A stretch of 64,000 nucleotides of DNA. It comes from an uncultured Acetobacteraceae bacterium (GTDB taxonomy: Bacteria; Pseudomonadota; Alphaproteobacteria; Acetobacterales; Acetobacteraceae). Each line of letters opens with the position of its first letter. Positions within the stretch are counted from its first letter, which is position 1. Made by a program: the position numbers and the translations under genes. The DNA lies in assembly GCA_903907955.1 (NCBI GenBank), contig CAIVPZ010000109.1, positions 154,379 through 218,378 of the forward strand, written 5' to 3'. Under the pieces are notes generated by a model. The model saw only the letters and a program-made list of their open reading frames with translations. It was not told where the DNA came from and ran no database searches. Below, piece by piece: positions 55,531-64,000 of the stretch.

Positions 55531-57777
55531 ATGGCGATCATCGAAAAAACCACCGCGTTCGTCAATGGCGCGGCGGCGTCGATCGGGCTGTCACAGATGT
55601 TCACCGTGACGGCCGCCGGCAACAACCCGACCTATCTCGTGCTCACGCTGCTTGACCGCAACGAATACACCGCGGCTGCCAGCCAGGCGACCGGCAGTCT
55701 GAGCGGCAACGGCCAGACCCTGAGCCTGAGCGGCATCGGCGGCGACGGCCGGGGAGCCGGGATCGTGTTCACCTACCAGCCATCGACCGGCCGGTACTTC
55801 AGCGGCACGTATGGCTACCTGGACCAGATGGTCTACACCGCCTCCGCCAGCGCGGGCGACGTGACCAACCTGTCGCTGTTCGGCACCGGCAATCTCAGCC
55901 AGGCCAACGCCTACGCCGCCAGCGCCTACAGCATGATGCAGGTCGATGCGGCGGGCTACCTGGGCAGTGTCACCGTCGTTACGCAAAGCGGTTTCGCCGC
56001 CGCCGTGCCGGCGCAGGCCACGCCGAACGCCATCGCGGCGGTCGCCAACGGTTTTGTCGGCCAGGCCTGGAACATGAACGGCTGCTGGGTGCTGGCCAGC
56101 ACCATTGCCGCCGAGGCCGGGGCGTCGCTGCCGGTGCAGAGCACGCTGATCGGCCTGTCCGGCCAGGCGAACGGGGAATGGATCGTCGCCTTCAACGGTC
56201 CGGCCGGCCAGTCGGGCAACTGGCAATCCATGGTGACGGCCGGCGAGATCGTGGTGATCGGCACGCCGGGCGGCGGTGGCCATATCACCACCTGCGTCGC
56301 CGGTTCCGGCAGCACCGCCATGCTGGTGGACAACATCACCTACGTGAACGGCAGCGGGCAGATCGTGAATCCGGCGAACGACGGTTCAGGCAGCGACATC
56401 ATCGTTGCCGCGCCGCACATCGCCGCGCAGGAATGGGCGGGCGTCGCGGCATCGTCGGTGGTCATCTACGAACTGGACACGCCGATCGTCACCGTTACGG
56501 TGGCGTCCGACAGTCTGGCAACCGGCGGCCTGCAGTCGCTGGGATCGCTGTTCACCGCGACGGACCCGGCCAACAAGGCAATCACCCTCTGGCAGGTCTA
56601 CGACACCGCGACCACTGACACGCTCGTGTTCGGCGGGGTGCAATACAGCGACCATTCGGCCACGAATTACCTCACCACCACATCGCTTTCCCTGGTTTCC
56701 CTGAGCGCCGGCGCGACCGCGACGACAGATACCCTGGAAGTGCGGGCCAGTAATGGCAGCTACTGGGGAGACTGGCAGTCGCTCAACGTGGCCATCGTCG
56801 CGTCCAGCGCCGCTGCCGCGCCCCCCGTGCTGTCCCAGCAGACGCCGAACCAGATCTGGGCGGAAGCCAAGGCGATCTCCTTCATGCTGCCCGCGAACAC
56901 CTTCACCGACCCGCAGGGCCAGAGCCTCACCTACACTGCCACGCAGTCCGGCGGCGCGGCGCTGCCAGGCTGGCTCAGCTTCAGTGCGGCGACCCACAGT
57001 TTCAGCGGCACCGCGCCGATCACCGCGCAGACCCTCGGCATCACGGTCAGGGCGACCGATACCAGCGGCCTGTCGGTATCCGAAACCTTCCTGGCGACCG
57101 TGCAGCCGATGGCGCCGGTGCTGTCCCGCCAGACGGCGAACCAGAGCTGGGCGGAAGGCAAGGCGATTTCCCTCGTGCTGCCCGCGAACACCTTCACCGA
57201 CCCGCAAGGCCAGAGCCTTACCTATACCGCCACGCAGTCCGGCGGCGCGGCGCTGCCGGGCTGGCTCAGCTTCAATGCGGCGACCCACAGTTTCAGCGGC
57301 ACCGCGCCGATCACCGCGCAGACCCTCGGCATCACGGTCAGGGCGACCGATACCAGCGGCCTGTCGGTATCCGAAACCTTCCTGGCGACCGTGCAGCCGT
57401 CGGCGCCGGTGCTGTCCCAGCAGACGGCGAACCAGAGCTGGATCGACGGCCAGAAGATCAGCTTCATCCTGCCCAGGAACACGTTCACCGATCCGCAGGG
57501 ACAGGCTTTGACCTACACGGCCTACGAGGTCAGCGGTCCCAACGTCACGCAGTGGTTGACCTTCAACGGCACCACCGGCGCATTCGGCGGCACCGTACCG
57601 ACGAACGCAGCCGGGACGGTCGTCATCAAGATCGTTGCCACGGATACGAGCCATCTGGCGGCGTCGGAAACCTTCTCGGTGACGTTTGCCGCCACAGGTG
57701 GCCGGCTCGCCGTGTCGGGCTTCCACCCGGTGGTGCCGCCGGTATCGGCGGCCGGCGGGCTGGCGTTCCACGGCTGA
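55531..57777 (+). CDS. Repeat protein with cysteine-peptidase-like domain and three cadherin-like repeats
   Basis: 748 residues, not a named family. A cysteine-peptidase-like centre is suggested by NMNGCWVLAS (Cys185), GGGGHITTC (His251) and NPANDG (Asn280/Asp284). A beta domain follows (about 320-430). From residue 431 come three Ig/cadherin-type units of 97 residues; the first two are almost identical (see repeats). No signal peptide, so another export route or cytoplasmic life is implied. ATG at 55531 follows GGAAGG. Confidence 0.78.
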   Translation: MAIIEKTTAFVNGAAASIGLSQMFTVTAAGNNPTYLVLTLLDRNEYTAAASQATGSLSGNGQTLSLSGIGGDGRGAGIVFTYQPSTGRYFSGTYGYLDQMVYTASASAGDVTNLSLFGTGNLSQANAYAASAYSMMQVDAAGYLGSVTVVTQSGFAAAVPAQATPNAIAAVANGFVGQAWNMNGCWVLASTIAAEAGASLPVQSTLIGLSGQANGEWIVAFNGPAGQSGNWQSMVTAGEIVVIGTPGGGGHITTCVAGSGSTAMLVDNITYVNGSGQIVNPANDGSGSDIIVAAPHIAAQEWAGVAASSVVIYELDTPIVTVTVASDSLATGGLQSLGSLFTATDPANKAITLWQVYDTATTDTLVFGGVQYSDHSATNYLTTTSLSLVSLSAGATATTDTLEVRASNGSYWGDWQSLNVAIVASSAAAAPPVLSQQTPNQIWAEAKAISFMLPANTFTDPQGQSLTYTATQSGGAALPGWLSFSAATHSFSGTAPITAQTLGITVRATDTSGLSVSETFLATVQPMAPVLSRQTANQSWAEGKAISLVLPANTFTDPQGQSLTYTATQSGGAALPGWLSFNAATHSFSGTAPITAQTLGITVRATDTSGLSVSETFLATVQPSAPVLSQQTANQSWIDGQKISFILPRNTFTDPQGQALTYTAYEVSGPNVTQWLTFNGTTGAFGGTVPTNAAGTVVIKIVATDTSHLAASETFSVTFAATGGRLAVSGFHPVVPPVSAAGGLAFHG
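56821..57768 (+). repeat. Tandem 291-bp coding repeats (three units)
   Basis: Units start near 56821, 57112 and 57403 with the VLSQQTANQSW motif (VLSQQTPNQIW in the first). Units 1 and 2 are nearly identical in DNA, unit 3 is diverged, which suggests a recent duplication or gene conversion. Confidence 0.92.
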
Positions 57778-57819
57778 CCCGGGCCTGTCACCCGGTGGAG
57801 CGGAATTCGTGCGCGCCAG

Positions 57820-58590
57820 TCAGCGCCGGCGGGCGCGACCGATGAAATCCTTCAGGGCGATCATCACCTGTGACCGCCCCATGAGGTACGGCGACGTGCC
57901 GCCGAACAGCGCGGCGTGGCAGGTGTGCAGATCGTAGCGGGGCGCCGGTTCGGTTGCCGGCCCGAGCTTCGCGTTCGGGAAAAACCGGGAGGCGATGTCG
58001 CGCAGGAGGATCGGCTCGGTAACCAGGTTGACCACGCGCAGCCCGGCCCCGGCGACGCGCACCAGGTCGGCGGGAAGGCGGCGCGTCGGATACCACTGCA
58101 ACGCGGCGGCCGGGTTGATCCGCTCCACCATGCTGTCGTGCAGCAGGTCGAACAGCGGGTTCTGCTTCATCCCGTCGCCGAACAGCGCCGGCAGGCGGAC
58201 CACCGCATGGTTCGGGAACCGCGCCGCGACGAACTGTTCCACTTCCCGGCGATGCCGCCCATGGGCATCGTTTTCCAGCCCCTCCGGCGCCGTTGTTTCG
58301 TCCAGCGGTTGCGACGGATCGGGATAGACGTCGGTGGTGGAAACAAGCACGAAGCGGTTGGTCCGCACGGTCTCCAGCACGGCCAGCAGGGCGCCGATGG
58401 CGGCGCGGTCCTGTTCGGGATCGGCGTTGGCCAGGGCCTTTGCCGACGGAATGCCGGCGCAGACCACCTCGTCGAACCGGGCGCCGCGCATCTCCTGGAT
58501 GTCGCTGCGGGTGAAGCCGTGGGTGAAGCGTTCGGCGGCGCGCAGGGTGCCGCCGACGAACCCGGTGTGGCCGATCAGGGCGCGTGTCAT
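57820..58590 (-). CDS. NAD-dependent epimerase/dehydratase-family protein
   Basis: 256 residues, extended SDR fold: N-terminal LIGHTGFVGGTL nucleotide motif, VLVSTTDVYPDP (in place of the usual TS..VYG), and RLPALFGDGMKQNPLFD. Probably acts on a nucleotide sugar or similar; the classical YxxxK is not evident. ATG at 58590 overlaps the trpF stop. Confidence 0.75.
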   Translation of the reverse strand: MTRALIGHTGFVGGTLRAAERFTHGFTRSDIQEMRGARFDEVVCAGIPSAKALANADPEQDRAAIGALLAVLETVRTNRFVLVSTTDVYPDPSQPLDETTAPEGLENDAHGRHRREVEQFVAARFPNHAVVRLPALFGDGMKQNPLFDLLHDSMVERINPAAALQWYPTRRLPADLVRVAGAGLRVVNLVTEPILLRDIASRFFPNAKLGPATEPAPRYDLHTCHAALFGGTSPYLMGRSQVMIALKDFIGRARRR

Positions 58591-59210
58591 CGGGCGTGCT
58601 CCGGTGGCGGCTTTGCCGCGGCCAGGAAGGCCCGGATCAGCTCCGGGTCCTTCGTTCCGCGCTCCCGTTCCACCCCGGAGGACACATCCACCGCCGGCGC
58701 GCCGGTGGCGCGGATGGCCGCGGCGACGTTGTCCGGGGTGAGGCCGCCGGCCAGCAGCCAGGGCAGCGGGGCGCGCCAGTCCCGCAGGATTGACCAGTCG
58801 AAGGTTGCCGCGTTGCCGCCCGGCCGGCTGGCGCCGGCGGGCGGTTTGGCTTCGATGACGAAGCCGTCCACGCCTTCCGTCCCGCTTGGCAGGTCGGATG
58901 CCGCGGCGACGCCGATGGCCCGCCAGACCGGTACGCCGAAGCGGACGCGCAGGGCGGCGCAACGTGCGGGTGAGTCATACAGCTGCAGCACGTCGAGCGG
59001 CACCGCGGCCAGCACGGCGGCCACGTCGTCGTCGGTCGGGCGCACGAACAGGCCGACGCGCGCCGGCACGCCGGCGGCCAGGGCGGCGGCGGCGGCGGGC
59101 GTTACCGCGCGCGGCGAGGGCGGGAAAAACACGAAACCGAGCCAGTCGGCGCCGCGGGCGGCGTCGCGGGCCGCGGGGGTATTGATGCCGCAGATCTTGA
59201 CCCGACTCAT
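58587..59210 (-). CDS. trpF: Phosphoribosylanthranilate isomerase
   Basis: 207 residues, TIM barrel of tryptophan synthesis. Starts RVKICGINTPAA (catalytic Cys7 in KICGI), LAGGLTPDNVAAAI and VDVSSGVERERGTKD, all typical. Lies 15 bases after pyrF and overlaps the next gene by 4 bases. Confidence 0.95.
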   Translation of the reverse strand: MSRVKICGINTPAARDAARGADWLGFVFFPPSPRAVTPAAAAALAAGVPARVGLFVRPTDDDVAAVLAAVPLDVLQLYDSPARCAALRVRFGVPVWRAIGVAAASDLPSGTEGVDGFVIEAKPPAGASRPGGNAATFDWSILRDWRAPLPWLLAGGLTPDNVAAAIRATGAPAVDVSSGVERERGTKDPELIRAFLAAAKPPPEHAR

Positions 59211-59225
59211 ACCGGAGCGCAGCCC

Positions 59226-59915
59226 TTAGGGAATAGCCAGCTCGGCCGCGATGGCCGCGGCAGCGGCGGCCGGATCGGCGGCGGCAGTGATCGGCCGCCC
59301 CACCACCAGCCAGTCGGCACCGGCGGCGGCGGCCTCGCGCGGAGTCATGGTGCGAAGCTGGTCGCCGGAGGGGAAGCCGGCCGGGCGGATGCCGGGCACC
59401 ACCAGCACGGCGGTCTGGTCCAGTTCCGCCCGCAGCAATGCTGCCTCGTGGGCACTGCATACCAGCCCGTCGGCGCCCGCATCCATGGCGAGGCGGGCCA
59501 GGCGCAGCACCTGCTCGCGCGGGGAGGATGGCACGCCGGTGGCGGCCAGCGCCGCCGCGTCGAGGCTGGTCAGCACGGTGACGGCCAGCAGCAAAGGGCG
59601 GTCGGCGCCGGCCTGCTCGGCGGCGCGTCGTGCAGCGGTCACCATGGCGGCGCCGCCGGCGGCATGCAGGGTCAGCATGCGCGGTTGCAGCGGCAGCAGG
59701 GCGCGCACGGCGCCGGCGACCGTATTGGGAATGTCGTGCAGTTTCAGGTCGAGGAACATCGGACGGCCTCCGACGGCCCGCAGGCCGTCGGTGCCATTCG
59801 CCAGGAAGAATTCCGGGCCAACCTTGAACATGCCGCAATGCGGCGCGATCAGGCCGGCCCAGAACGCGGCCCGCGCGACGTCGGTGGTATCCAGCGCCGC
59901 GATCAGGCCGGTCAT
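59226..59915 (-). CDS. pyrF: Orotidine 5'-phosphate decarboxylase
   Basis: 229 residues. Catalytic DLKLHDIPNTV motif, AGADGLVCSAHEAALLR and VVGRPITAAADP phosphate site. Last step of UMP synthesis. ATG at 59915 is one base from the LapA stop, so they are coupled. Confidence 0.96.
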   Translation of the reverse strand: MTGLIAALDTTDVARAAFWAGLIAPHCGMFKVGPEFFLANGTDGLRAVGGRPMFLDLKLHDIPNTVAGAVRALLPLQPRMLTLHAAGGAAMVTAARRAAEQAGADRPLLLAVTVLTSLDAAALAATGVPSSPREQVLRLARLAMDAGADGLVCSAHEAALLRAELDQTAVLVVPGIRPAGFPSGDQLRTMTPREAAAAGADWLVVGRPITAAADPAAAAAAIAAELAIP

Positions 59916-59916
59916 G

Positions 59917-60225
59917 TCACCTCGACGCCACGGCAGTGCCGGAGCGGGAGCTGATCTTCTTCTGCAGGGAGCTGACCTGATCTTCCAGACGGCGCGACTT
60001 CCGCTCGAACGACCGGGCGCGGCGACGGGCGCCGAGTGCCGGGAACCAGACGAAGAAGCTGCCGAGCAGGAAAGCGCCGGCCGCTGCCACCAGGACGGCG
60101 GCGGAAACCGGTGTGACCAGCTTGAAGTCGGTCGGCCAGAACGTCAGCGTGACCGGCTGTGGGTTGGAGAGTGCGAACAGGATCAGGACGATCAGGACAG
60201 GCAAGGCGATCAGGGTGCGCAGCAT
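59917..60225 (-). CDS. LapA-domain inner-membrane protein
   Basis: 102 residues with two helices (5-25 and 41-62) and a charged coiled tail SFERKSRRLEDQVSSLQKK. LapA (DUF1049) proteins are assembled with LapB in controlling lipopolysaccharide synthesis in enterobacteria; role here is inferred. Position between ihfB and pyrF is conserved in alphaproteobacteria. Confidence 0.85.
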   Translation of the reverse strand: MLRTLIALPVLIVLILFALSNPQPVTLTFWPTDFKLVTPVSAAVLVAAAGAFLLGSFFVWFPALGARRRARSFERKSRRLEDQVSSLQKKISSRSGTAVASR

Positions 60226-60274
60226 TGGGTTTCACCTCGGGAAAGGGACGCAACGGAAACTAACAAAGTTTCCA

Positions 60275-60616
60275 TCAGGCCGCCACCCCCGCACCGGGGC
60301 GGCCTTTGCTATCGGCCGGCTTGCGTGACTCCCGCTTGCCGCGGTTGACCCGCTCGCGCAGTTCCTTGCCGGCCTTGAAGAACGGCACGGCTTTTTCGTC
60401 CACCGGCACCGCCTCGCCGGTGCGCGGATTGCGGCCGGTGCGCGCCTCACGTCGCTTGACGGTGAAGGCGCCAAAACCGCGCAGTTCCACACGTTCGCCG
60501 CGCGAAAGGGCCGCGGTGATTTCATTGAACACGGTGGCGACGATCAGCTCCACATCCTGGCCGCGCAGGTGCGGATTCGCCGCCGATAGTTCCGCGATCA
60601 GCTCCGATTTGGTCAT
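60275..60616 (-). CDS. ihfB: Integration host factor subunit beta
   Basis: 113 residues: [17 protein letters not shown] start, [21 protein letters not shown]-binding arm, basic C-terminal tail. IHF bends DNA, including at sigma-54 nif promoters. ATG at 60616 has GGGGCGG upstream and fits the family; longer frame adds 24 residues without support. Confidence 0.93.
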   Translation of the reverse strand: MTKSELIAELSAANPHLRGQDVELIVATVFNEITAALSRGERVELRGFGAFTVKRREARTGRNPRTGEAVPVDEKAVPFFKAGKELRERVNRGKRESRKPADSKGRPGAGVAA

Positions 60617-60641
60617 ACTGCCGCCCCCCGCGGTTTCACTG

Positions 60642-61571
60642 TCAGTCACTACTGGCTGAAGGCTGCCAGACTGCCCAGGCTCCGTCAAGTCTAACTCCTT
60701 GAGACAGAACGCTTTTTATCAAATCGTCGAGAAGCGGCGCAAATGATCCCGCCAGCGCCCGCTGGGCGAAGCTGCCGGGCGCGACGTCGTCCACCGGCAG
60801 GCTGTCGGGAACGCCCTTTTCGGCCGCCAGCCAGGCGCGGGCTTCCTGCTCGCCGCCGATCGCATCGACCAGGCCGAGGCCCAGCGCCTGCCGCCCGGTA
60901 TAGGGGCGGCCATCGGCCAGCTTGCGGACCTGTTCGGGCGACATGTGGCGGCCGGCGGCGACCCTGCCGACGAACTGGTCGTACATGTCCATCACCAGCG
61001 CCTGCAGCATCTCGCGGCCCTGCGGCGAGGTCGGGCGGGTGAAGCTCGGCTGGTTCTTCAGCGGCCCGGAGACGATCGCCTCCGAGGTGATGCCGATGCG
61101 CTCGAGCAGGCCGGAGACCTCGCCGGTCTGCAGCAGCACCCCGATCGAGCCGGTGAGGGTGGAATCGCGGGCGAAGATGCGCGCCGCCGGCACCGAAACC
61201 ATGTAGCCGGCCGAAGCGGCGGTGCCGCCCATGACCGCCACCACCGGCTTGCGGGCGGCGACCTGGGAAATGGCGTCGTGCAGGCTTTCGCCGCCGGCGA
61301 CGCTGCCGCCGGGGCTGTCCACATAGACGATCAGGGCGCGCACGGCGTCGTTCTTCGCCAGTGCCGCCACCTCCTCGGTGAGCCTGCGGTTCTCGGTGAT
61401 CAGGCCGGTCACCGACAGCCGGGCGAGGTGGGGGCGGCCCGCCAGCGGGAAATGCGGGGCGAGCGCCAGCAGGGCGCCGGCGGCCACCGCGAACACCGCG
61501 GCGGCGCGCCAAAAGAACAGGCGGCGCTTGAGGCGCCGCCTGTCGATCAGCAGGTCCGTTTCAAAGGACAT
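60642..61571 (-). CDS. sppA: Signal peptide peptidase SppA, S49 family
   Basis: 309 residues, one membrane helix (about 18-40), then a single S49 domain with nucleophile Ser120 in [10 protein letters not shown] and Lys near 172 in GPLKNQPSF. It degrades cleaved signal peptides. Short (single-domain) form, as in other alphaproteobacteria. Confidence 0.93.
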   Translation of the reverse strand: MSFETDLLIDRRRLKRRLFFWRAAAVFAVAAGALLALAPHFPLAGRPHLARLSVTGLITENRRLTEEVAALAKNDAVRALIVYVDSPGGSVAGGESLHDAISQVAARKPVVAVMGGTAASAGYMVSVPAARIFARDSTLTGSIGVLLQTGEVSGLLERIGITSEAIVSGPLKNQPSFTRPTSPQGREMLQALVMDMYDQFVGRVAAGRHMSPEQVRKLADGRPYTGRQALGLGLVDAIGGEQEARAWLAAEKGVPDSLPVDDVAPGSFAQRALAGSFAPLLDDLIKSVLSQGVRLDGAWAVWQPSASSD

Positions 61572-61627
61572 GTCAATCCCGTGCCAGCCATGCGGGTGCA
61601 GGGCGATGGTGCGCGGCTATCAGGATT

Positions 61628-63376
61628 CTACTCTCCCTGGGCCTGCTGGTTGCGGCGACGGATTGCCGCTCCCAGGATGTCGCCCAGCGAAGCGCCCGAA
61701 TCCGAGCTGCCGAACTCCTGGATCGCCTGCTTGTCTTCGTCCTGCTCCTTGCCCTTGATGGTGAGCTGGAGCTTGCGGGCAGCGCGGTCCACCGACATGA
61801 CCTTGGCATCGACCTTCTCGCCGACGGCGAACCGGTCGGGCCGCTGCTCGCCCTTGTCGCGGGCAAGTTCGGCGCGGCGGATGAAGCCGGTGAGGACCTC
61901 GTCCACCTTGACCTCGATGCCGTTGGACTGCACCGCGGTGACGACGCAGGTGACGATGCGGCCCTTGTGCACGCGGTCCAGCACGGCGGCGGCGGGGTCG
62001 TCGGCCAGCTGCTTGATGCCGAGCGAGATGCGCTCCTTCTCGACATCGACGTCCAGCACCTTGGCCTTGACCACGGCACCCTTTTCGTACTTGGCCATGG
62101 CGGCCTCGCCGGCTTCGTCCCAGGACAGGTCGGACATGTGGACCATGCCGTCGATGTCCGCGGTGATGCCGATGAACAGGCCGAATTCGGTGATGTTGCG
62201 GATTTCGCCTTCGACTTCCGAGCCGATCGGATGCTCGTCGACGAACTGCTCCCAGGGGTTGCGCTGCACCTGCTTCAGACCGAGCGAGATGCGCCGCTTG
62301 CCGGAATCCACGTCCAGCACCATCACATCGACCTCCTGCGAGGTGGCGACGATCTTGCCGGGGTGGACGTTCTTCTTGGTCCAGCTCATCTCGGAGACGT
62401 GCACCAGGCCCTCAACGCCCGGCTCCAGCTCCACGAAGGCGCCGTAATCGGTGATGTTGGTGACGCGGCCGGTGAACTTGGCGCCGGGCGGGTACTTGGC
62501 GGCGACGCCTTCCCACGGATCGGCTTCCAGCTGCTTCATGCCGAGGCTGATGCGCTGGGTGTCCGGGTTGAAGCGGATGACCTGGACCTTGACGGCCTGG
62601 CCGATCTGCAGCGCCTCGGAGGGGTGGTTGATGCGGCGCCAGGCGATGTCGGTGACATGCAGCAGGCCGTCGACGCCGCCGAGATCGACGAAGGCGCCGT
62701 AATCGGTGATGTTCTTCACCACGCCGTCGAGGATCTGGCCTTCCTTGAGGCCCTGGATCAGCTCGCTGCGCTGTTCGGCGCGGGTTTCCTCCAGCACGGC
62801 GCGGCGCGAGACCACGATGTTGCCGCGGGCGCGGTCCATCTTGAGGATCTGGAACGGCTGCGGGGTGCCCATCAGCGGACCGACGTCGCGCACCGGGCGG
62901 ATATCCACCTGGCTGCCCGGCAGGAACGCCACGGCGCCGCCGAGATCGACGGTGAAGCCGCCCTTGACCCGGCCGTAGATGGTGCCGCTGACCCGCTGCT
63001 GGCCTTCGAAGGCGCGTTCCAGGCTGGTCCAGGCTTCCTCGCGGCGGGCCTTTTCGCGCGAGAGCACGATGGTACCGTCGCGGTCCTCGTAGCGCTCGAC
63101 ATACAGCTCGATGACGTCGCCTGGCTTGACCTCGGGCTTGGCGCCCGGCGGGCCGAATTCCTTCAGGGCGACGCGGCCTTCGCTTTTCAGGCCGACATCG
63201 ACGATGGCGAATTCTTCGGTGAGGCGGACGACGCGGCCGGTGACGACGGAGCCGTCGAAGCCGGTATCGCGGCCCAGCGTTTCATCGAGCAGGGAGGCGA
63301 AATCTTCGAGCTCGGGCGGCGGGGCGGCGGGGCGCTGGGCGGCGGGTCGCTGGGCGACGGCGGCGCTGGATGGCAT
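61628..63376 (-). CDS. rpsA: 30S ribosomal protein S1
   Basis: 582 residues with six S1 domains, for example ITDYGAFVDLGGVDGLLHV and ITEFGLFIGITADIDGMVHM. N-terminal 25 residues are Ala/Pro-rich. ATG at 63376 begins MPSSAAVAQ; the frame stays open further upstream but that stretch is unlike S1. Ends 56 bases before sppA. Confidence 0.95.
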   Translation of the reverse strand: MPSSAAVAQRPAAQRPAAPPPELEDFASLLDETLGRDTGFDGSVVTGRVVRLTEEFAIVDVGLKSEGRVALKEFGPPGAKPEVKPGDVIELYVERYEDRDGTIVLSREKARREEAWTSLERAFEGQQRVSGTIYGRVKGGFTVDLGGAVAFLPGSQVDIRPVRDVGPLMGTPQPFQILKMDRARGNIVVSRRAVLEETRAEQRSELIQGLKEGQILDGVVKNITDYGAFVDLGGVDGLLHVTDIAWRRINHPSEALQIGQAVKVQVIRFNPDTQRISLGMKQLEADPWEGVAAKYPPGAKFTGRVTNITDYGAFVELEPGVEGLVHVSEMSWTKKNVHPGKIVATSQEVDVMVLDVDSGKRRISLGLKQVQRNPWEQFVDEHPIGSEVEGEIRNITEFGLFIGITADIDGMVHMSDLSWDEAGEAAMAKYEKGAVVKAKVLDVDVEKERISLGIKQLADDPAAAVLDRVHKGRIVTCVVTAVQSNGIEVKVDEVLTGFIRRAELARDKGEQRPDRFAVGEKVDAKVMSVDRAARKLQLTIKGKEQDEDKQAIQEFGSSDSGASLGDILGAAIRRRNQQAQGE

Positions 63377-63654
63377 GAGGGTGGGTCTGTCCTTGAGGGG
63401 GCGGCGATGGTGGGCCGGGCCGCCTGCTGTGCGTGCGCCCTTCCCGGGTTGGGGGAAGCACGACTTGCCCGCCGCCGGGTTGCGTGGCGCGGGCCGGGTG
63501 AAGGTTTCCGAGGTCCGGACGGGTAAGCGCCCGGCCGCACGGCCTCCCGGTCGCGCGTGGGGCGGAGTGATAGCCGGCGGGGGGGCGGAGTTCAAGGGGC
63601 GGCAGTGGGTTGGCGGGGTCGCAAAGGCGTGAGGGGGTCTGCACCTTGGAAGGC

Positions 63655-63893
63655 GGCAAGGAGTCGGAAGACTTGACACATCAACAATGAGAGACGCACG
63701 CTTGGTTTCATCGGCAATTTCAACCTCAGGCACCACATATGGTAGCATATTTGGTGGTTCGCACAATATATTGTAAGCGTGCCAATCCCAAGGCCCGGGA
63801 AATTCGTCGGAAAACTTTACATTCCTCGCGTGATTGATGCGGCCAAACTGCCACCCAAGGTAACCGGGGCAAAACTCCGGGCGGCGCAGCCCG
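63655..63893 (-). pseudogene. Possible gene remnant in AT-richer DNA
   Basis: Minus strand, in the rpsA frame, about 80 codons are open with protein-like content: GYLGWQFGRINHARNVK, then FSDEFPGPWDWHAYNIL and MLPYVVPEVEIADETKRASL. Codons are AT-richer than in neighbours. No start codon and no recognised family. It may be the remains of a gene broken by the adjacent transposase or the non-coding end of an insertion sequence. Confidence 0.3.
63731..63774. promoter_or_regulatory. Two adjacent palindromes in AT-rich spacer
   Basis: CACCACATATG-GTAG-CATATTTGGTGG (63731-63757, imperfect) and the perfect 12-mer ACAATATATTGT (63763-63774). Operator-like, but they could be chance in AT-rich DNA or part of the coding remnant. 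Confidence 0.3.
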
Positions 63894-64000
63894 TCAGGCG
63901 GGCTGGCCGCGGCAGCGGATGATTTCGGCGAGACGCGGCACGACCGGGGTACCGGCGACGCCGAGCCGGGCTCCCAGGTAGTTCCAGAACGAGACGCCGA
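63894..64000 (-). CDS. Transposase C-terminal fragment (continues beyond window)
   Basis: Final 34 residues visible before TGA: GVSFWNYLGARLGVAG, then TPVVPRLAEIIR and RGQPA. These endings resemble the tails of a transposase type common in Acetobacteraceae and related genera; the family cannot be named from this much. The rest lies to the right of the window. Confidence 0.4.
   Translation of the reverse strand, partial: GVSFWNYLGARLGVAGTPVVPRLAEIIRCRGQPA

Overview
The window is high-GC, densely packed alphaproteobacterial DNA. Gene content and order (a Mo-nitrogenase cluster; a hup/hyp maturation cluster; an rpsA-sppA-ihfB-lapA-pyrF-trpF block; a benzoate-CoA ligase) fit a metabolically versatile diazotroph of the Rhodospirillales/Acetobacterales group, but species cannot be fixed from the sequence alone. 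No rRNA, tRNA or CRISPR array was seen.

Region 1 (1-13.8 kb, all minus strand) is a Mo-nitrogenase island in three NifA/sigma-54 units: nifB-fdxN-nifZ-nifT-SIR2-like; nifH-D-K-E-N-X with two small nif-associated genes, fdxB and nifQ; and iscA-nifS, which runs off the left edge. Each unit has a TGGCAC-N5-TTGC promoter and an upstream TGT-N10-ACA NifA site. A patatin-like phospholipase gene (14.1-15.8 kb, plus strand) follows, divergent from nifB.

Region 2 (16-23.5 kb, minus) is a tightly overlapped hupGHIJK-hypABCD-(unknown membrane protein)-hypE cluster for [NiFe]-hydrogenase maturation. The structural genes hupSL, and hupCDF and hypF, are not in the window. A lytic transglycosylase sits where they would be expected.

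Region 3 (25-32.5 kb) holds nifA (with the full oxygen-sensing cysteine motif), two molybdenum-linked accessory genes (YqeB-like and DUF2478), nifV with its own sigma-54 promoter, an Rrf2 regulator, and a GNAT acetyltransferase divergent from a benzoate-CoA ligase. This is consistent with anaerobic, nitrogen-fixing growth on aromatics.

Region 4 (32.5-43.8 kb) has rpoH, rluD and a six-gene membrane complex hyfB-C-E-F-G-I. Its large subunit has Ser where group-4 hydrogenases have the nickel-binding Cys pair. It is therefore probably an 'energy-converting-hydrogenase-related' complex rather than a hydrogenase.

Region 5 (43.8-63.4 kb) is mostly housekeeping: mutL, pgi, lspA, ileS, ribF, trpF, pyrF, ihfB, sppA, rpsA. 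Interspersed are an acyltransferase, a hydratase-family enzyme, and a 748-residue repeat protein with a cysteine-peptidase-like N-terminal half. The right edge has an AT-richer stretch and the likely C-terminus of a transposase.

Two dispersed repeat families cross these regions. One is a 53-bp double-hairpin element with compensatory base changes: four full copies and one partial. One copy sits between hyfB and hyfC and one is translated as the tail of RibF. The other is a 98-bp element that supplies the TGA stop codon of two unrelated genes.
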